NCBI RefSeq assembly: GCF_012033695.1
Contig: NZ_JAAVJI010000009.1
Span: forward strand, 62,001-126,000
Reading direction: 5' to 3'
Source: Pseudomonas quercus
GTDB lineage: Bacteria; Pseudomonadota; Gammaproteobacteria; Pseudomonadales; Pseudomonadaceae
Length of the DNA stretch: 64,000 bases
Within the stretch, counting starts at the first letter, position 1. Each line of letters opens with the position of its first letter. This document shows, piece after piece, positions 17,894 through 27,584 of this stretch. The notes under the pieces are model-generated. The model was not told the DNA's origin and did not search any database. It saw nothing but the letters and a program-made list of their open reading frames with translations. Both the position numbers and the translations under genes were made by a program.

Positions 17894-19183
17894 ATGCGCG
17901 ACACCCTGAACCAGGGCCTGATTGAATTTCTCAAGGCCTCGCCTACACCCTTCCACGCCACCGCCAGCCTTGCCAAGCGCCTGGACGCAGCAGGCTACCA
18001 ACGCCTGAACGAACGCGAACGTTGGAATACCACCCCCGGCGGGCGTTATTACCTGACCCGCAATGATTCCTCGCTCATTGCCATTCGCCTGGGCAAGGAG
18101 TCGGCCGTTACCGAGGGCCTGCGCCTGGTAGGCGCGCATACTGACAGCCCCTGCTTGCGGGTCAAGCCTCAGCCCGAACTGCAGCGCCAGGGTTTCCTTC
18201 AACTGGGCGTGGAAGTCTATGGCGGGGCCCTGCTGGCGCCATGGTTCGACCGGGACCTGTCCCTGGCGGGCCGTGTGACCTTCCGCCAGGACGGGCGCGT
18301 GGCCAGCCAGCTTGTGGATTTCCGTGTGCCACTGGCGATCATCCCCAACCTGGCCATTCACCTGAATCGTACCGCCAACGAAGGCTGGGCGATCAACGCG
18401 CAGAACGAACTTCCGCCCATACTGGCCCAGGTGGCCGGTAGCGAGCGCTTCGATTTCCGTGCCCTGCTCACCGAGCAACTGGCGCGGGAACACGACGTGA
18501 TTGCCGATGTGGTGCTCGACTACGAGTTGAGCTTCTACGACACCCAACCCGCTGCCGTAGTGGGCCTGCACGAAGACTTCATCGCCGGCGCCCGGCTGGA
18601 CAACCTGCTGTCCTGCTATGCGGGCTTGCAAGCGCTGCTCAAGGCTGAGGGTGATGAAACCTGTGTGCTGATATGCACCGACCACGAAGAGGTCGGCTCC
18701 AGCTCGGCCTGCGGCGCCGACGGCCCCTTGCTGGAACAAACCCTTCAGCGCCTGCTGCCCAATGGCGACGACTACGTCAGGGCCATTCAGCGCTCCTTGC
18801 TGGTGTCTGCCGACAATGCTCATGGGGTACACCCCAACTACGCCGACAAACACGACGGCAACCATGGGCCCAAGCTCAATGCCGGGCCGGTCATCAAGGT
18901 CAACAGCAACCAGCGCTATGCCACCAACAGCGAAACCGCCGGTTTCTTCCGCCACCTGTGCATGGCCGAAGAAGTACCGGTACAAAGCTTCGTAGTGCGT
19001 AGCGACATGGGCTGCGGCTCCACTATCGGCCCCATTACTGCCAGCCGCCTGGGCGTGCGGACGGTGGACATCGGTGTGCCTACCTTTGCCATGCACTCCA
19101 TTCGGGAACTGGCAGGCAGCCATGACCTGGCACACCTGGTGAAGGTTCTGAGCGCGTTCTACGCCGCCCGAGCCCTGCCGTGA
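17894..19183 (+). CDS. apeB: M18 family aminopeptidase 2
   Basis: 429 residues, ATG after GGAG. M18 metal-site motifs: [16 protein letters not shown] (first His and Asp), [15 protein letters not shown] (bridging Asp), [18 protein letters not shown] (catalytic Glu pair), [17 protein letters not shown] (Asp) and the closing [12 protein letters not shown] (His). This dodecameric zinc aminopeptidase cleaves N-terminal, often acidic, residues from peptides in the cytoplasm. Length fits the family. Its stop overlaps the GTG start of the mscS-like gene by four bases (GTGA). Confidence 0.92.
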   Translation: MRDTLNQGLIEFLKASPTPFHATASLAKRLDAAGYQRLNERERWNTTPGGRYYLTRNDSSLIAIRLGKESAVTEGLRLVGAHTDSPCLRVKPQPELQRQGFLQLGVEVYGGALLAPWFDRDLSLAGRVTFRQDGRVASQLVDFRVPLAIIPNLAIHLNRTANEGWAINAQNELPPILAQVAGSERFDFRALLTEQLAREHDVIADVVLDYELSFYDTQPAAVVGLHEDFIAGARLDNLLSCYAGLQALLKAEGDETCVLICTDHEEVGSSSACGADGPLLEQTLQRLLPNGDDYVRAIQRSLLVSADNAHGVHPNYADKHDGNHGPKLNAGPVIKVNSNQRYATNSETAGFFRHLCMAEEVPVQSFVVRSDMGCGSTIGPITASRLGVRTVDIGVPTFAMHSIRELAGSHDLAHLVKVLSAFYAARALP

Positions 19184-21348
19184 CGGCCAAGGTACAAGGG
19201 CGGCGCCTGTTCTGGGCGCATGCCCTTGGCGCGCTATTGTGGTGCCTGCTGGCCTGTACCCCTTCCGCCCAGGCCGCTGGCTTGCCTGGCCTGTTGGGCG
19301 GCAAAACCAAGACAGAAGCGCCCGCACAGAGCCTTGACCAGTCACTGGACCAAGTGATCGCGACGCTGGAGAACGACGCCCAGCGCGCCAAGCTACTCAG
19401 TGACCTTAAGCAGCTGCGCGAGGCCAGCGCCAAACCCAAGCCCACCCCGGAAGAAGGGGTGGTAGGGTTTCTCGGCGGCACCGTGCGTACGCTGGAGCGG
19501 CAGTTTTCCGGCGAGGACAGCCCGCTGCACCAGTGGCTGGACGAATTGTCGCTGGCACGTGATGAGCTACTTGAACGCTCCAGCAGTTTCGCCGACCAGA
19601 GCACGGTCATCCTGGTATTTGCACTGACCATTCTGGCCTGGGCGCTGCTAGCGTATGCCCTGAACTGGCTGAGCCATCGCATGCGCGAACGCTTCGGCCT
19701 GACCGAAGATCTACCCCAACACCCAAAAACCTGGGACCTGCTGCGCTTTGCCTTGCGCAAGATAGGCCCTTGGCTGGTGGCGCTGGGGCTGACCCTGGGC
19801 GTTGGCTACATGGTGCCCTCGTCCCTGGGCAAGGACCTGGCCCTGGTGGTGGCCTACGCGCTGGTGGTGGGCACCTGCTTTGCAGCTATCTGCGTCATTG
19901 CCTTCTCACTGCTGGACGGCCCGCACCGTCATCGTGCCTTGTACATCCTGCGCCGCCGGGCTTTCCGGCCCATGTGGCTGATCGGCAGTTGCGCTGCATT
20001 CGGCGAGGCGCTCAGCGACCCTCGGCTGGTCGACGGCCTGGGGGTGCACCTGGCCCACAGCGCTGCGGCACTGGCCAACGTACTTGCGGCTATTTTCAGC
20101 GGCCTGTTCATTCTGCGGTTCCGCCGCCCCATTGCACACCTGATCTGCAACCAGCCGTTGGAACGCCGGCTGCACCGCCGTGCCATGACCGACACCCTCG
20201 AAGTGCTAGGCACTTACTGGTACGTACCAGCTCTGCTACTAGTGGGCGTTTCTCTGGTTGCCACGTTCATTTCAGCAGGCGATGCCAGCACCGCCTTGCG
20301 CCAGTCCTTGTTATGCACGGTGCTGCTGGTGGTGTGCATGGTCATCAACGGGCTGGTCAGCCGCCAGGCACAAAAACCCAGCAAAGGGCCTCGCCGCCAG
20401 GAGGCCTATGCCGAGCGGTTGAAGAGTTTCTTCTACACCTTGGTGCATATCTTCGTCTGGGTAGTGTTTCTGGAGTTGGGCCTGCGGGTATGGGGGCTGT
20501 CGGTCATTCGCTTCACGGAAGGCAGCGGTCATGAATTCAGCCTGCGCCTGTTCGGGCTCACGGGCACACTGATGACCGCGTGGCTGGTGTGGATTCTGGC
20601 CGATACCGGCATTCAGCATGGGCTGGCGCGCTCGCGCAAAGGGTTGGCCAATGCCCGTGCCCAAACCATGATGCCGCTGATTCGCAACGTGCTATTCGTC
20701 ACCATCTTCGTGATCGCTGGCATCGTGGCCCTGGCCAATATGGGGGTAAACGTGACCCCCTTGCTGGCCGGTGCCGGTGTGATCGGCCTGGCCATCGGCT
20801 TCGGGGCACAATCCCTGGTGGCTGACCTGATTACCGGGTTATTCATCATTGTGGAAGACTCCCTGGCCATCGATGACTACGTGGACTTGGGCGGGCACTT
20901 GGGCACCGTGGAGGGCCTGACCATTCGCACTGTGCGCCTGAGGGACATCGATGGGATCGTGCACACCATTCCATTCAGCGAAATCAAGAGCATCAAGAAC
21001 TACTCCCGGGAGTTCGGCTACGCGATTTTCCGCGTACACATCCCCCACACGGTGGGTATCGATGACGCCATCAAGCTTATGCGCGAGGTGGGACAGAAGA
21101 TGCACAGCGACCCGCTGCTGCGTCGGGAAATCTGGTCGCCCCTTGAGTTTCAGGGTGTAGAAAGCTTTGACTCCGGCTCTGCCGTACTGCGTGCCCGTTT
21201 CAAGACAGCGCCATTGAAACAATGGGAGATTTCCCGAGCCTTCAACCTGCTCCTCAAACGTACCCTGGACGCCGCAGGCCTGGACCTGGCCACACCGCGC
21301 CTAAGTGTACAGGTGGTGCATGCCGGGCCGCCTGCTACTAAGACTTAG
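19180..21348 (+). CDS. Large MscS-family mechanosensitive channel (YbiO-like)
   Basis: 722 residues from GTG overlapping the apeB stop. A signal peptide ([12 protein letters not shown]) leads to a periplasmic helical region (about 25-140), then several membrane helices from 145 to 540. The MscS core is clear: [33 protein letters not shown] is the pore helix with its Gly/Ala packing, followed by the beta domain [40 protein letters not shown] and the alpha/beta tail. It releases solutes on osmotic downshock. The size and N-terminal extension resemble E. coli YbiO rather than MscS proper. Confidence 0.87.
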   Translation: MTAKVQGRRLFWAHALGALLWCLLACTPSAQAAGLPGLLGGKTKTEAPAQSLDQSLDQVIATLENDAQRAKLLSDLKQLREASAKPKPTPEEGVVGFLGGTVRTLERQFSGEDSPLHQWLDELSLARDELLERSSSFADQSTVILVFALTILAWALLAYALNWLSHRMRERFGLTEDLPQHPKTWDLLRFALRKIGPWLVALGLTLGVGYMVPSSLGKDLALVVAYALVVGTCFAAICVIAFSLLDGPHRHRALYILRRRAFRPMWLIGSCAAFGEALSDPRLVDGLGVHLAHSAAALANVLAAIFSGLFILRFRRPIAHLICNQPLERRLHRRAMTDTLEVLGTYWYVPALLLVGVSLVATFISAGDASTALRQSLLCTVLLVVCMVINGLVSRQAQKPSKGPRRQEAYAERLKSFFYTLVHIFVWVVFLELGLRVWGLSVIRFTEGSGHEFSLRLFGLTGTLMTAWLVWILADTGIQHGLARSRKGLANARAQTMMPLIRNVLFVTIFVIAGIVALANMGVNVTPLLAGAGVIGLAIGFGAQSLVADLITGLFIIVEDSLAIDDYVDLGGHLGTVEGLTIRTVRLRDIDGIVHTIPFSEIKSIKNYSREFGYAIFRVHIPHTVGIDDAIKLMREVGQKMHSDPLLRREIWSPLEFQGVESFDSGSAVLRARFKTAPLKQWEISRAFNLLLKRTLDAAGLDLATPRLSVQVVHAGPPATKT

Positions 21349-21431
21349 AGCTCCATGGCATCGTCGTCGACGTCTGAGGGCTCCCAGGCGTCGGCGCCCT
21401 GTTCCAGCAGTGCCTCTTCGTACTCGTTCAT
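21345..21431 (-). CDS. 28-residue acidic small protein, unknown function
   Basis: ATG at 21431, stop TAA at 21347-21345. The product starts MNEYEEALLEQGADAWE and ends [10 protein letters not shown]: 11 Asp/Glu and no Lys or Arg. GGGAG lies seven bases upstream of the ATG on this strand, an excellent ribosome binding site. The gene overlaps the last four bases of the mscS-like gene, tail to tail. I do not recognise a family. The combination of a good ribosome binding site, a sensible acidic composition and placement just after a stop makes it a credible microprotein; conservation is untested. Confidence 0.5.
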   Translation of the reverse strand: MNEYEEALLEQGADAWEPSDVDDDAMEL

Positions 21432-21625
21432 CACAGTACTCCCGGTGTGTTCACAGCAGCCTGACAGGGGCGGCTTACAGAACCGTGACAGCGTCACCCT
21501 TCTCTGCACGCTAGGCACCAACCTGGTCTACGCTTGGTAGCGAAACGGCGCTGGGGCGTGCGACATCAAACGGTCATACAGCACCCCTAGGCTGGCCTGC
21601 ACTTTTCACTCGCCTGGAGCCATTC

Positions 21626-22708
21626 ATGAAGAAACAGCCTACGTTCAAGACACTGTGCCTTGCTTCTGTGCTGGGGACGGCCCTGGCCCTGGGCAACCAG
21701 GCCGTGGCCGCCGATGACCTGGCCAGCCTGGAAGCCGCTGCAAAAAAAGAAGGTGAAGTGAATAGCGTAGGCATGCCCGATGCCTGGGCCAACTGGAAGG
21801 GCACATGGGCGGACCTGGCCAAAACATACGGCATCAAGCACATGGACACGGACATGAGCTCGGCCCAGGAAGTGGCCAAGTTCGCAGCCGAGAAAGATAA
21901 CGCCAGCGCCGACATCGGTGACGTAGGCGCCGCCTTTGGGCCCATCGCGGCGGCCCAAGGTGTGACCCAGCCTTACAAACCCACGACCTGGGCGCAGATC
22001 CCCGAATGGGCCAAGGATGCCGATGGCCACTGGATGCTGGCCTACACCGGCAGCATCGCTTTCATCATCAATAAGCAATTGGTGAAGGAAGCTGACGCGC
22101 CTAAAACCTGGAAAGACCTGGAGACCGGCACCTACAAGGTCGCCATTGGCGATGTGAGCACTGCTGCCCAAGCCGCCAATGGTGTGTTGGCAGCGGCCAT
22201 TGCGTTCAAGGGCGACGAAAGCAACCTGGCCCCTGGCCTGGCACTGTTCACCAAACTGGCCCAGCAGGGCCGGCTCTCCATGGCTAACCCTACTATTCAA
22301 ACCCTGGAAAAAGGCGAGATCGACGTGGGTGTGGTGTGGGATTTCAACGGCCTTAGCTACAGGGATCAGATCGACCCCAAGCGCTTTGACGTGCTGATCC
22401 CGGCTGATGGTTCTGTGATTTCCGGCTATACCACCCTCATCAACAAATACGCCAAGCACCCCAACGCTGCCAAGCTAGCACGCGAGTACATCCTCAGCGA
22501 TGCAGGGCAGATCAACTTGGCGGCGGGCTACGCTCGCCCTATCCGTGCCGACCACGTGAAACTGCCGCCTGACGTGGCGGCCAAGCTGCTGCCGGCCGAG
22601 CAGTACAAGGGCGTGAAGCCCATCACCGATGCGGCGGCCTGGGAAAAAAGCTCAAAAGCCCTGCCGCAGCAATGGAACGAGCAGGTGATTACCGAGATGA
22701 AGCAATAG
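21626..22708 (+). CDS. ABC importer substrate-binding protein (family 1)
   Basis: 360 residues, ATG after CTGGAG. Signal peptide LGTALALGNQAVAA. The mature protein is a family 1 periplasmic binding protein: LEAAAKKEGEVNSVGMPDAW, SSAQEVAKFAAEKDNASADIGDVG, an inter-lobe hinge around LAYTGSIAFIINKQLV, and GEIDVGVVWDFNGLSYRD. It is the first gene of a five-gene operon with two permeases, an ATPase and a HAD phosphatase. The family covers iron, thiamine, polyamine, 2-aminoethylphosphonate and sugar-phosphate systems; the ligand cannot be named from sequence. Confidence 0.85.
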   Translation: MKKQPTFKTLCLASVLGTALALGNQAVAADDLASLEAAAKKEGEVNSVGMPDAWANWKGTWADLAKTYGIKHMDTDMSSAQEVAKFAAEKDNASADIGDVGAAFGPIAAAQGVTQPYKPTTWAQIPEWAKDADGHWMLAYTGSIAFIINKQLVKEADAPKTWKDLETGTYKVAIGDVSTAAQAANGVLAAAIAFKGDESNLAPGLALFTKLAQQGRLSMANPTIQTLEKGEIDVGVVWDFNGLSYRDQIDPKRFDVLIPADGSVISGYTTLINKYAKHPNAAKLAREYILSDAGQINLAAGYARPIRADHVKLPPDVAAKLLPAEQYKGVKPITDAAAWEKSSKALPQQWNEQVITEMKQ

Positions 22709-22730
22709 CACTGCTGCCGGGAGTGTGACA

Positions 22731-23573
22731 GTGAGCAATCGGCCTCGCGGCAGATGGCTGGCAGCCCTTTGGTTGCTGCCCTTTGCCGCGTTCTTCCTCG
22801 TATTCCAACTGGCGCCCCTGGCCTGGGTCGCCCTCAACAGCGTGCAGGGGGCGGACGGCTGGGGCCTTGCCAATTTCGCCAAGGCCTTCAATTCAAAGTT
22901 CTACCGCCAGGCCATGCAGTTCAGCCTGGAGATCAGCCTGTGGTCCAGCCTGTTCGGGCTGATCATCGCTTTGGTAGGCAGCTACTCGTTGCGCCAGGTG
23001 GATTCACGCTTGCGCAACTTCGTGACTGCCTTTGCCAACATGACCAGCAACTTTGCCGGGGTGCCGCTGGCCTTCGCCTTTATCATCCTGCTGGGCTTCA
23101 ACGGCGCCATAACCCTGTTGCTCAAGCAGAGCGGGCTACTCACCGATTTCAACCTGTACTCCAAGGTTGGCCTGATCGTGGTGTACACCTACTTCCAGAT
23201 TCCACTGGGTGTACTGCTGCTGTACCCCGCCTTCGACGCCTTACGGGAGGACTGGCGCGATGCGGCTTCACTGCTGGGTGCCAGCCCCTGGCAATACTGG
23301 CGGCTGGTTGCGTTGCCGGTGTTGATGCCAGCGCTGCTGGGTACGTTTGTGATTCTGCTGGCCAATGCCCTGGGCGCCTATGCCACGGTGTATGCCCTCA
23401 CCACGGGCAACTTCAACGTGCTGCCCATCCGCATCGCCGCCATGGTCGCCGGGGATATTTCACTGGACCCGAACCTGGCCAGCGCACTGGCGATGATCCT
23501 GGTGGCCATGATGGCGCTGGTTACCGTGGTTCACCAATGGATACTGCGCAGGAGCTACCATGGCCGCCGCTAA
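22731..23573 (+). CDS. ABC importer permease, first subunit
   Basis: 280 residues from the GTG at 22731, seven bases after GGGAG; a GTG six bases earlier is too close to that site. Six membrane helices with the importer EAA loop near residues 175-190: YPAFDALREDWRDAASLLGASPWQYWR. The permease channels the ligand delivered by the upstream binding protein. It overlaps the second permease gene by 14 bases. Belongs to the same operon as the flanking genes. Confidence 0.87.
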   Translation: MSNRPRGRWLAALWLLPFAAFFLVFQLAPLAWVALNSVQGADGWGLANFAKAFNSKFYRQAMQFSLEISLWSSLFGLIIALVGSYSLRQVDSRLRNFVTAFANMTSNFAGVPLAFAFIILLGFNGAITLLLKQSGLLTDFNLYSKVGLIVVYTYFQIPLGVLLLYPAFDALREDWRDAASLLGASPWQYWRLVALPVLMPALLGTFVILLANALGAYATVYALTTGNFNVLPIRIAAMVAGDISLDPNLASALAMILVAMMALVTVVHQWILRRSYHGRR

Positions 23574-24357
23574 GCCCACGCCTGCGTCGCTCTACCACCG
23601 CCTGGTGGTATGGGCGTTGTTCCTGATCTTGCTGCTGCCGCTGGCAGGTACCCTGTTGTATTCCTTGGCCACCAGTTGGTCTGCCACGCTATTGCCCAGC
23701 GGGTTGACGTTCAAATGGTATGTGGCACTCTGGACTGACCCCCGCTTTTTGACGGCCTTTGGGCACTCCCTGCTGGTATGCCTAGGGGCGCTGCTGCTGG
23801 CAGTGGTGCTGATCCTGCCCTTGCTCTTTGTCGTGCATTACCACTTTCCGCGCCTGGACGGGCTGATGAACATGCTCATCCTGCTGCCTTTCGCTGTGCC
23901 ACCCGTGGTGTCTTCGGTTGGACTGCTGCAGCTCTATGGTTCCGGCCCGCTGGCCATGACGGGCACGCCCTGGGTACTCATCGGTTGCTATTTCACGGTA
24001 GCGCTGCCCTTCATCTATCGCGCCATTTCCAACAACCTGCAGGCGATCAACCTGCGAGACTTGATGGACGCGGCTCAACTGCTCGGTGCCAGCCCCTGGC
24101 AGGCGGCGTGGCAGGTGGTGCTACCCAACCTGCGCAAAGGTCTGATGGTGGCGCTGTTGCTATCGTTTTCGTTCCTGTTCGGTGAGTTCGTGTTCGCCAA
24201 CCTGCTGGTGGGTACGCGGTATGAAACCCTGCAGGTGTACCTGAACAACATGCGTAACAGCAGCGGCCACTTCAACAGCGCGCTGGTCATTTCCTACTTC
24301 TTTTTTGTACTGATGCTGACGTGGGTCGCCACGCGGTTGAACAAGGAGCGCCCCTGA
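23560..24357 (+). CDS. ABC importer permease, second subunit
   Basis: 265 residues, ATG after AGGAG inside the end of the first permease gene. Six membrane helices; the EAA loop reads NLRDLMDAAQLLGASPWQAAWQ, the partner of the first permease. The ATPase coupling helix should dock here. Its last bases are followed at once by the ATPase gene, so all three are translationally linked. Confidence 0.87.
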   Translation: MAAAKPTPASLYHRLVVWALFLILLLPLAGTLLYSLATSWSATLLPSGLTFKWYVALWTDPRFLTAFGHSLLVCLGALLLAVVLILPLLFVVHYHFPRLDGLMNMLILLPFAVPPVVSSVGLLQLYGSGPLAMTGTPWVLIGCYFTVALPFIYRAISNNLQAINLRDLMDAAQLLGASPWQAAWQVVLPNLRKGLMVALLLSFSFLFGEFVFANLLVGTRYETLQVYLNNMRNSSGHFNSALVISYFFFVLMLTWVATRLNKERP

Positions 24358-24358
24358 C

Positions 24359-25348
24359 ATGAGTTTCATGACGGTTAACGCGCTGCGCAAGAGTTTCGGC
24401 CCTACCCCTGTGTTCGCCAATATCAACTTCGAGCTCGCCAAAGGCGAGTTCGTGACCCTGCTGGGGCCTTCCGGCTGCGGGAAGTCCACTTTGTTGCGCT
24501 GTATCGCCGGGCTCACGCCCGTGGATGCGGGCCAGATCATGCTCGATGGCCAAAACCTGGTGCCGCTGTCTCCACAGAAGCGGGACATTGGCATGGTGTT
24601 CCAAAGTTACGCACTGTTCCCCAACATGACCGTGGAGCAGAACGTGGCTTTTGGCCTGCGCATGCAAAAGGTCGGCATGGAGGCTATCAGGTCCCGTGTG
24701 CAAGAAGCGCTCGGCATGGTGGAACTGGAAACCTTTGCCGACCGGTATCCGCACCAGCTGTCAGGCGGGCAATCTCAGCGGGTAGCGCTCGCACGCTCAC
24801 TGGTCACGCGCCCTCGCCTCTTGTTACTGGACGAGCCGCTGTCGGCACTGGACGCGCGTATTCGCAAACACTTGCGTGAGCAGATACGAGACATCCAGAG
24901 AAGCCTGGGGTTGACGACGATTTTTGTGACCCATGACCAGGAAGAAGCCCTGACCCTCAGCGACCGCATCTTCCTTATGAATGAGGGCCAGATTGTTCAG
25001 AGCGGTGATGCCCAGAGCCTGTACACCTCGCCGGCCAGTGCCTTCGTCGCGGGTTTTATCGGCAATTACAATGTGCTCGACGCCGCTGCAGCCAGCCGCT
25101 TGCTGCAACGTGAAGTAGCCACCCGCCAAGCTATTCGGCCAGAGGCGATCGAGCTGTTTCCGGAACTTGGCGGCCAGGGTGAGATTCTGAGCCATAGCCT
25201 GCTGGGCAGCGTGATCCGCTACCGTGTGCGCGCCCATGAGGTGGACCTGGTAGTGGACGTGCTGAACCGCGCGGCTGAAGACCTGTACCCCACTGGTACG
25301 CGCGTACGCCTGCACATCGCTGCGGCCGCCCTACGGGACGTCGCCTGA
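24359..25348 (+). CDS. ABC importer ATPase
   Basis: 329 residues. Walker A GPSGCGKST at 36-44, Q-loop VFQSYALFPNMT at about 80-91, signature LSGGQ at 134-138, Walker B LLLLDEP at 154-160 and the H-loop TIFVTHDQEEA. A C-terminal regulatory TOBE domain follows from about 240 (AIRPEAIELFP...VDLVVDVL). The layout matches the PotA/FbpC/PhnT group of importers. It starts one base after the permease stop. Confidence 0.9.
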   Translation: MSFMTVNALRKSFGPTPVFANINFELAKGEFVTLLGPSGCGKSTLLRCIAGLTPVDAGQIMLDGQNLVPLSPQKRDIGMVFQSYALFPNMTVEQNVAFGLRMQKVGMEAIRSRVQEALGMVELETFADRYPHQLSGGQSQRVALARSLVTRPRLLLLDEPLSALDARIRKHLREQIRDIQRSLGLTTIFVTHDQEEALTLSDRIFLMNEGQIVQSGDAQSLYTSPASAFVAGFIGNYNVLDAAAASRLLQREVATRQAIRPEAIELFPELGGQGEILSHSLLGSVIRYRVRAHEVDLVVDVLNRAAEDLYPTGTRVRLHIAAAALRDVA

Positions 25349-25366
25349 ATTCTGGAGAATACCGCA

Positions 25367-26020
25367 ATGCCCCTGGCTATCTTTGACCTGGATGAAACCC
25401 TGATCGACGGCGACTGCTCCTCCCTGTGGAGCACTCAAATGGCCCGCCTGGGGTGGGTCGACCCTGACAGTTTCATCCGCAAGGATGTTGAACTGATGGA
25501 TGCCTACAGCCGTGGTGAATTGGCCATGGAGGCCTATATGGCGTTCACCTTGGAGCCATTGGTGGGCCGAACTGAAGAAGAGCTAGACCACTTGGTAGGC
25601 CCCTGGGTGGAGGATGTGATTGAACCGCTGATTTTTAGTGACGCCACTCGGTGTATCGCGCAGCACCGCGCGGCCGGCGACCGGCTGCTGGTGATTTCCG
25701 CCTCCGGGGTGCACTTGGTCAAGCCCATTGCCGACCGCATCGGCGTCGACGAAGTACTGGCCATCGACCTGCACGTCGCCCATGGCGTATACAGCGGCCA
25801 GACCCAAGGCACCCTCACCTACCGCGAGGGCAAAGTCGCCCGCCTGCTGGACTGGTTGGCGGCTGAAGGCGAGAGTCTCGAAGGCGCGGCGTTCTACTCA
25901 GACTCACACAATGACCTGCCTTTGCTGGAAAAGGTGAGCCGGCCAAACGCGGTAAATCCCGACCCGATACTGAAGGCACGGGCTGAGGCCATGGGTTGGC
26001 CGGTACTGTATTGGAAATAA
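25367..26020 (+). CDS. HAD-IB family phosphatase linked to the ABC importer
   Basis: 217 residues, ATG after CTGGAG. HAD motifs: IFDLDETLIDGDCSSLW (nucleophile Asp7 and Asp9), VISASG (motif II), GKVAR with a motif III Lys, and YSDSHNDLPLLEKV (motif IV). The cap type and sequence resemble SerB-like HAD-IB phosphatases. It sits 18 bases after the ATPase gene and is likely its co-transcribed last gene. A phosphorylated ligand, imported and then dephosphorylated, would explain the pairing, but that is inference. Confidence 0.87.
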   Translation: MPLAIFDLDETLIDGDCSSLWSTQMARLGWVDPDSFIRKDVELMDAYSRGELAMEAYMAFTLEPLVGRTEEELDHLVGPWVEDVIEPLIFSDATRCIAQHRAAGDRLLVISASGVHLVKPIADRIGVDEVLAIDLHVAHGVYSGQTQGTLTYREGKVARLLDWLAAEGESLEGAAFYSDSHNDLPLLEKVSRPNAVNPDPILKARAEAMGWPVLYWK

Positions 26021-26160
26021 AACGCGCAGCCTTTCTGATCTAGCCCGGCTAAGCCTATAGCGTGCAATAGGCGTTGGCAGGTTCCCGGCCTCCGCCTGCG
26101 GCTGCGACCGGTCCCACAACGGGTACGGCCTGGCCTAGGCGGGCAGCCCCCGAACGAACA

Positions 26161-26748
26161 TCAAACCCCTTGCCCATGGTTACGCTGATACACCGTGTCC
26201 CCCATGGCCTGAATCTGCCCGTCTATCAGGGCTTCGAAGGGTGCCAGCAAGGGCTGGAATGAAGTTGGCGCTTCCATCACCTCCAAGGCCTGCACAATGG
26301 CTTCGACTGTTGAAAGCGCCTCAGGCCCCGGGGCCTTGCGCAGCCGGTAGCGTGTAGGTTGCACCTGAGCAAGGGATACCCTGGGCAAAGCTGCCAGCGC
26401 CGGGTTGAGGTGCAGCAGCTTGCGCGCCTTACGCCAGGTGCCATCCAGCACAATCAATTGAATCGCCTTGCCTGAACTCGGTTGTAGGGGCTGCGAGCCT
26501 TCTCCAGGGAACAACACGCAGGCCTCCCCTTCATGCGCCGCCCAAAGCGCAGGGTCTACGAGTTCGGTAATGACCAGCTCACTGTTGTTCAGGCCCAGGT
26601 GAGCCAGGCGGGCTGTATTGAGGGCATGCCCGGCTTCGCTGGGGTGCTGAAGGATCAACACCCGCGTGTTGCTTGGCAGGCTAGGGATCAACGAGCAGAG
26701 GCAATGGCCTTCCGGCCGCTGGCAGCAAGGGCACTGTAGGCGGGGCAT
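26161..26748 (-). CDS. tapT: DTW-domain tRNA-uridine aminocarboxypropyltransferase
   Basis: 195 residues. An N-terminal zinc-ribbon-like cluster (CPCCQRPEGHCLC) precedes the DTW domain: VLILQHPSEAGHALNTARL, the motif LIVLDGTWRKARKLL (here D-G-T-W) and the closing LSTVEAIVQALE. DTW proteins use S-adenosylmethionine to make acp3U in tRNA; TapT acts at U47. Residues of the motifs are intact. The gene is monocistronic and its upstream side opens on the AT-rich cassette. Confidence 0.85.
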   Translation of the reverse strand: MPRLQCPCCQRPEGHCLCSLIPSLPSNTRVLILQHPSEAGHALNTARLAHLGLNNSELVITELVDPALWAAHEGEACVLFPGEGSQPLQPSSGKAIQLIVLDGTWRKARKLLHLNPALAALPRVSLAQVQPTRYRLRKAPGPEALSTVEAIVQALEVMEAPTSFQPLLAPFEALIDGQIQAMGDTVYQRNHGQGV

Positions 26749-27092
26749 GAAACGTCCTTTGGAAACTTGAAGAGTGCGGCAGCGTCCAGTGGCCTGGAGG
26801 CTGCATCGCCTTATGGTCTCACAGCTAGACGAATATGTGATCTGCCAGTGACCCTACTTCGCTATTCCTCGTTATCTAACCCTGTAAACGAAATAATCTC
26901 CAACCCACATGGCAATCCTAAAAAATTCGACTTAAATACATAAAATCAAACTAATTTACATTCTTTAAAATAACCTATTACTCAATAAAACAATTTAATA
27001 CAAATAAGCATTTTGAAATAATTTATACCCTGTCAAAAGAAAATAACCATGATTTAATTTTAACTCAATAGGTGGTATTTAAAGGACTAAAA
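26749..27092. other. AT-rich intergenic stretch before hcp
   Basis: 344 bases without a gene. The part from about 26870 to 27090 is strikingly A/T-rich, with runs such as AAAATTCGACTTAAAT and CAATTTAATAC, unlike any neighbouring chromosome. It very likely carries the hcp promoter and is a plausible target for H-NS-like (MvaT) silencing. A ribosome binding site (AAAGGA) closes it at about 27081-27086. No convincing -35/-10 pair stands out because so many AT-rich hexamers compete. Confidence 0.6.
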
Positions 27093-27578
27093 ATGGCTTT
27101 CGACGCTTATATAAAATTCGATACCATTCAAGGCGAAACGTCTGATCAGACTTATGCAGGGTGGATTGAAATTGAATCCTATAGCTTCGGCGCACAGCAG
27201 AAGGTTTCCAACACCGCCAGCAGCGCCGGCGGCGCAAGTGTTGGAAGAGTGCAACTGCGTGAGTTTTACTTCGACAAACTGGTCGACATTTCAACACCTA
27301 AGCTTTTCGAAGCCTGCTGCAAAGGGCATCACATTCCTCAGGTCACACTTATTGTCAATCGAGCAGGCGGGGAGAAACAGAAATACCTAGAAGTTGTTAT
27401 GGAGGAAGTGCTGATTGCGGATTTCATCCATTCCAATTCTTCGGAAGCACGGGAACAGATTGAGTTGAATTATGGACGACTAAGGGTTACATACACTCAG
27501 CAGAAACGGAAAGACGGAACCGGTGGCGGAAGTATCACCGGGGGATGGGACCGAATTGGTAACAAGGTCTTTGCCTAG
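27093..27578 (+). CDS. hcp: Hcp family type VI secretion tube protein (orphan)
   Basis: 161 residues from the ATG at 27093 with AAAGGA upstream; an earlier in-frame start lacks a site. The whole chain is an Hcp1-type protein: MAFDAYIKFDTIQGETSDQ, AGWIEIESYSFGAQQK, the REFYFDKLVDISTPKLFEACCKG segment and the closing GGWDRIGNKVFA. Hcp hexamers stack into the T6SS inner tube and can carry small effectors in the lumen. The length is standard, so it has no fused effector. No other T6SS gene is nearby, so this is an orphan hcp that must use an apparatus coded elsewhere. The lysozyme gene starts six bases later. Confidence 0.93.
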   Translation: MAFDAYIKFDTIQGETSDQTYAGWIEIESYSFGAQQKVSNTASSAGGASVGRVQLREFYFDKLVDISTPKLFEACCKGHHIPQVTLIVNRAGGEKQKYLEVVMEEVLIADFIHSNSSEAREQIELNYGRLRVTYTQQKRKDGTGGGSITGGWDRIGNKVFA

Positions 27579-27584
27579 GATAAG

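Noticed and set aside
17729..19345. Long minus-strand open frame of 538 codons opposite apeB
   Set aside because: It is the complement of a clear M18 aminopeptidase; its composition (Gly, His, Gln, Val rich) is the usual shadow of high-GC coding DNA, with no recognisable domain.
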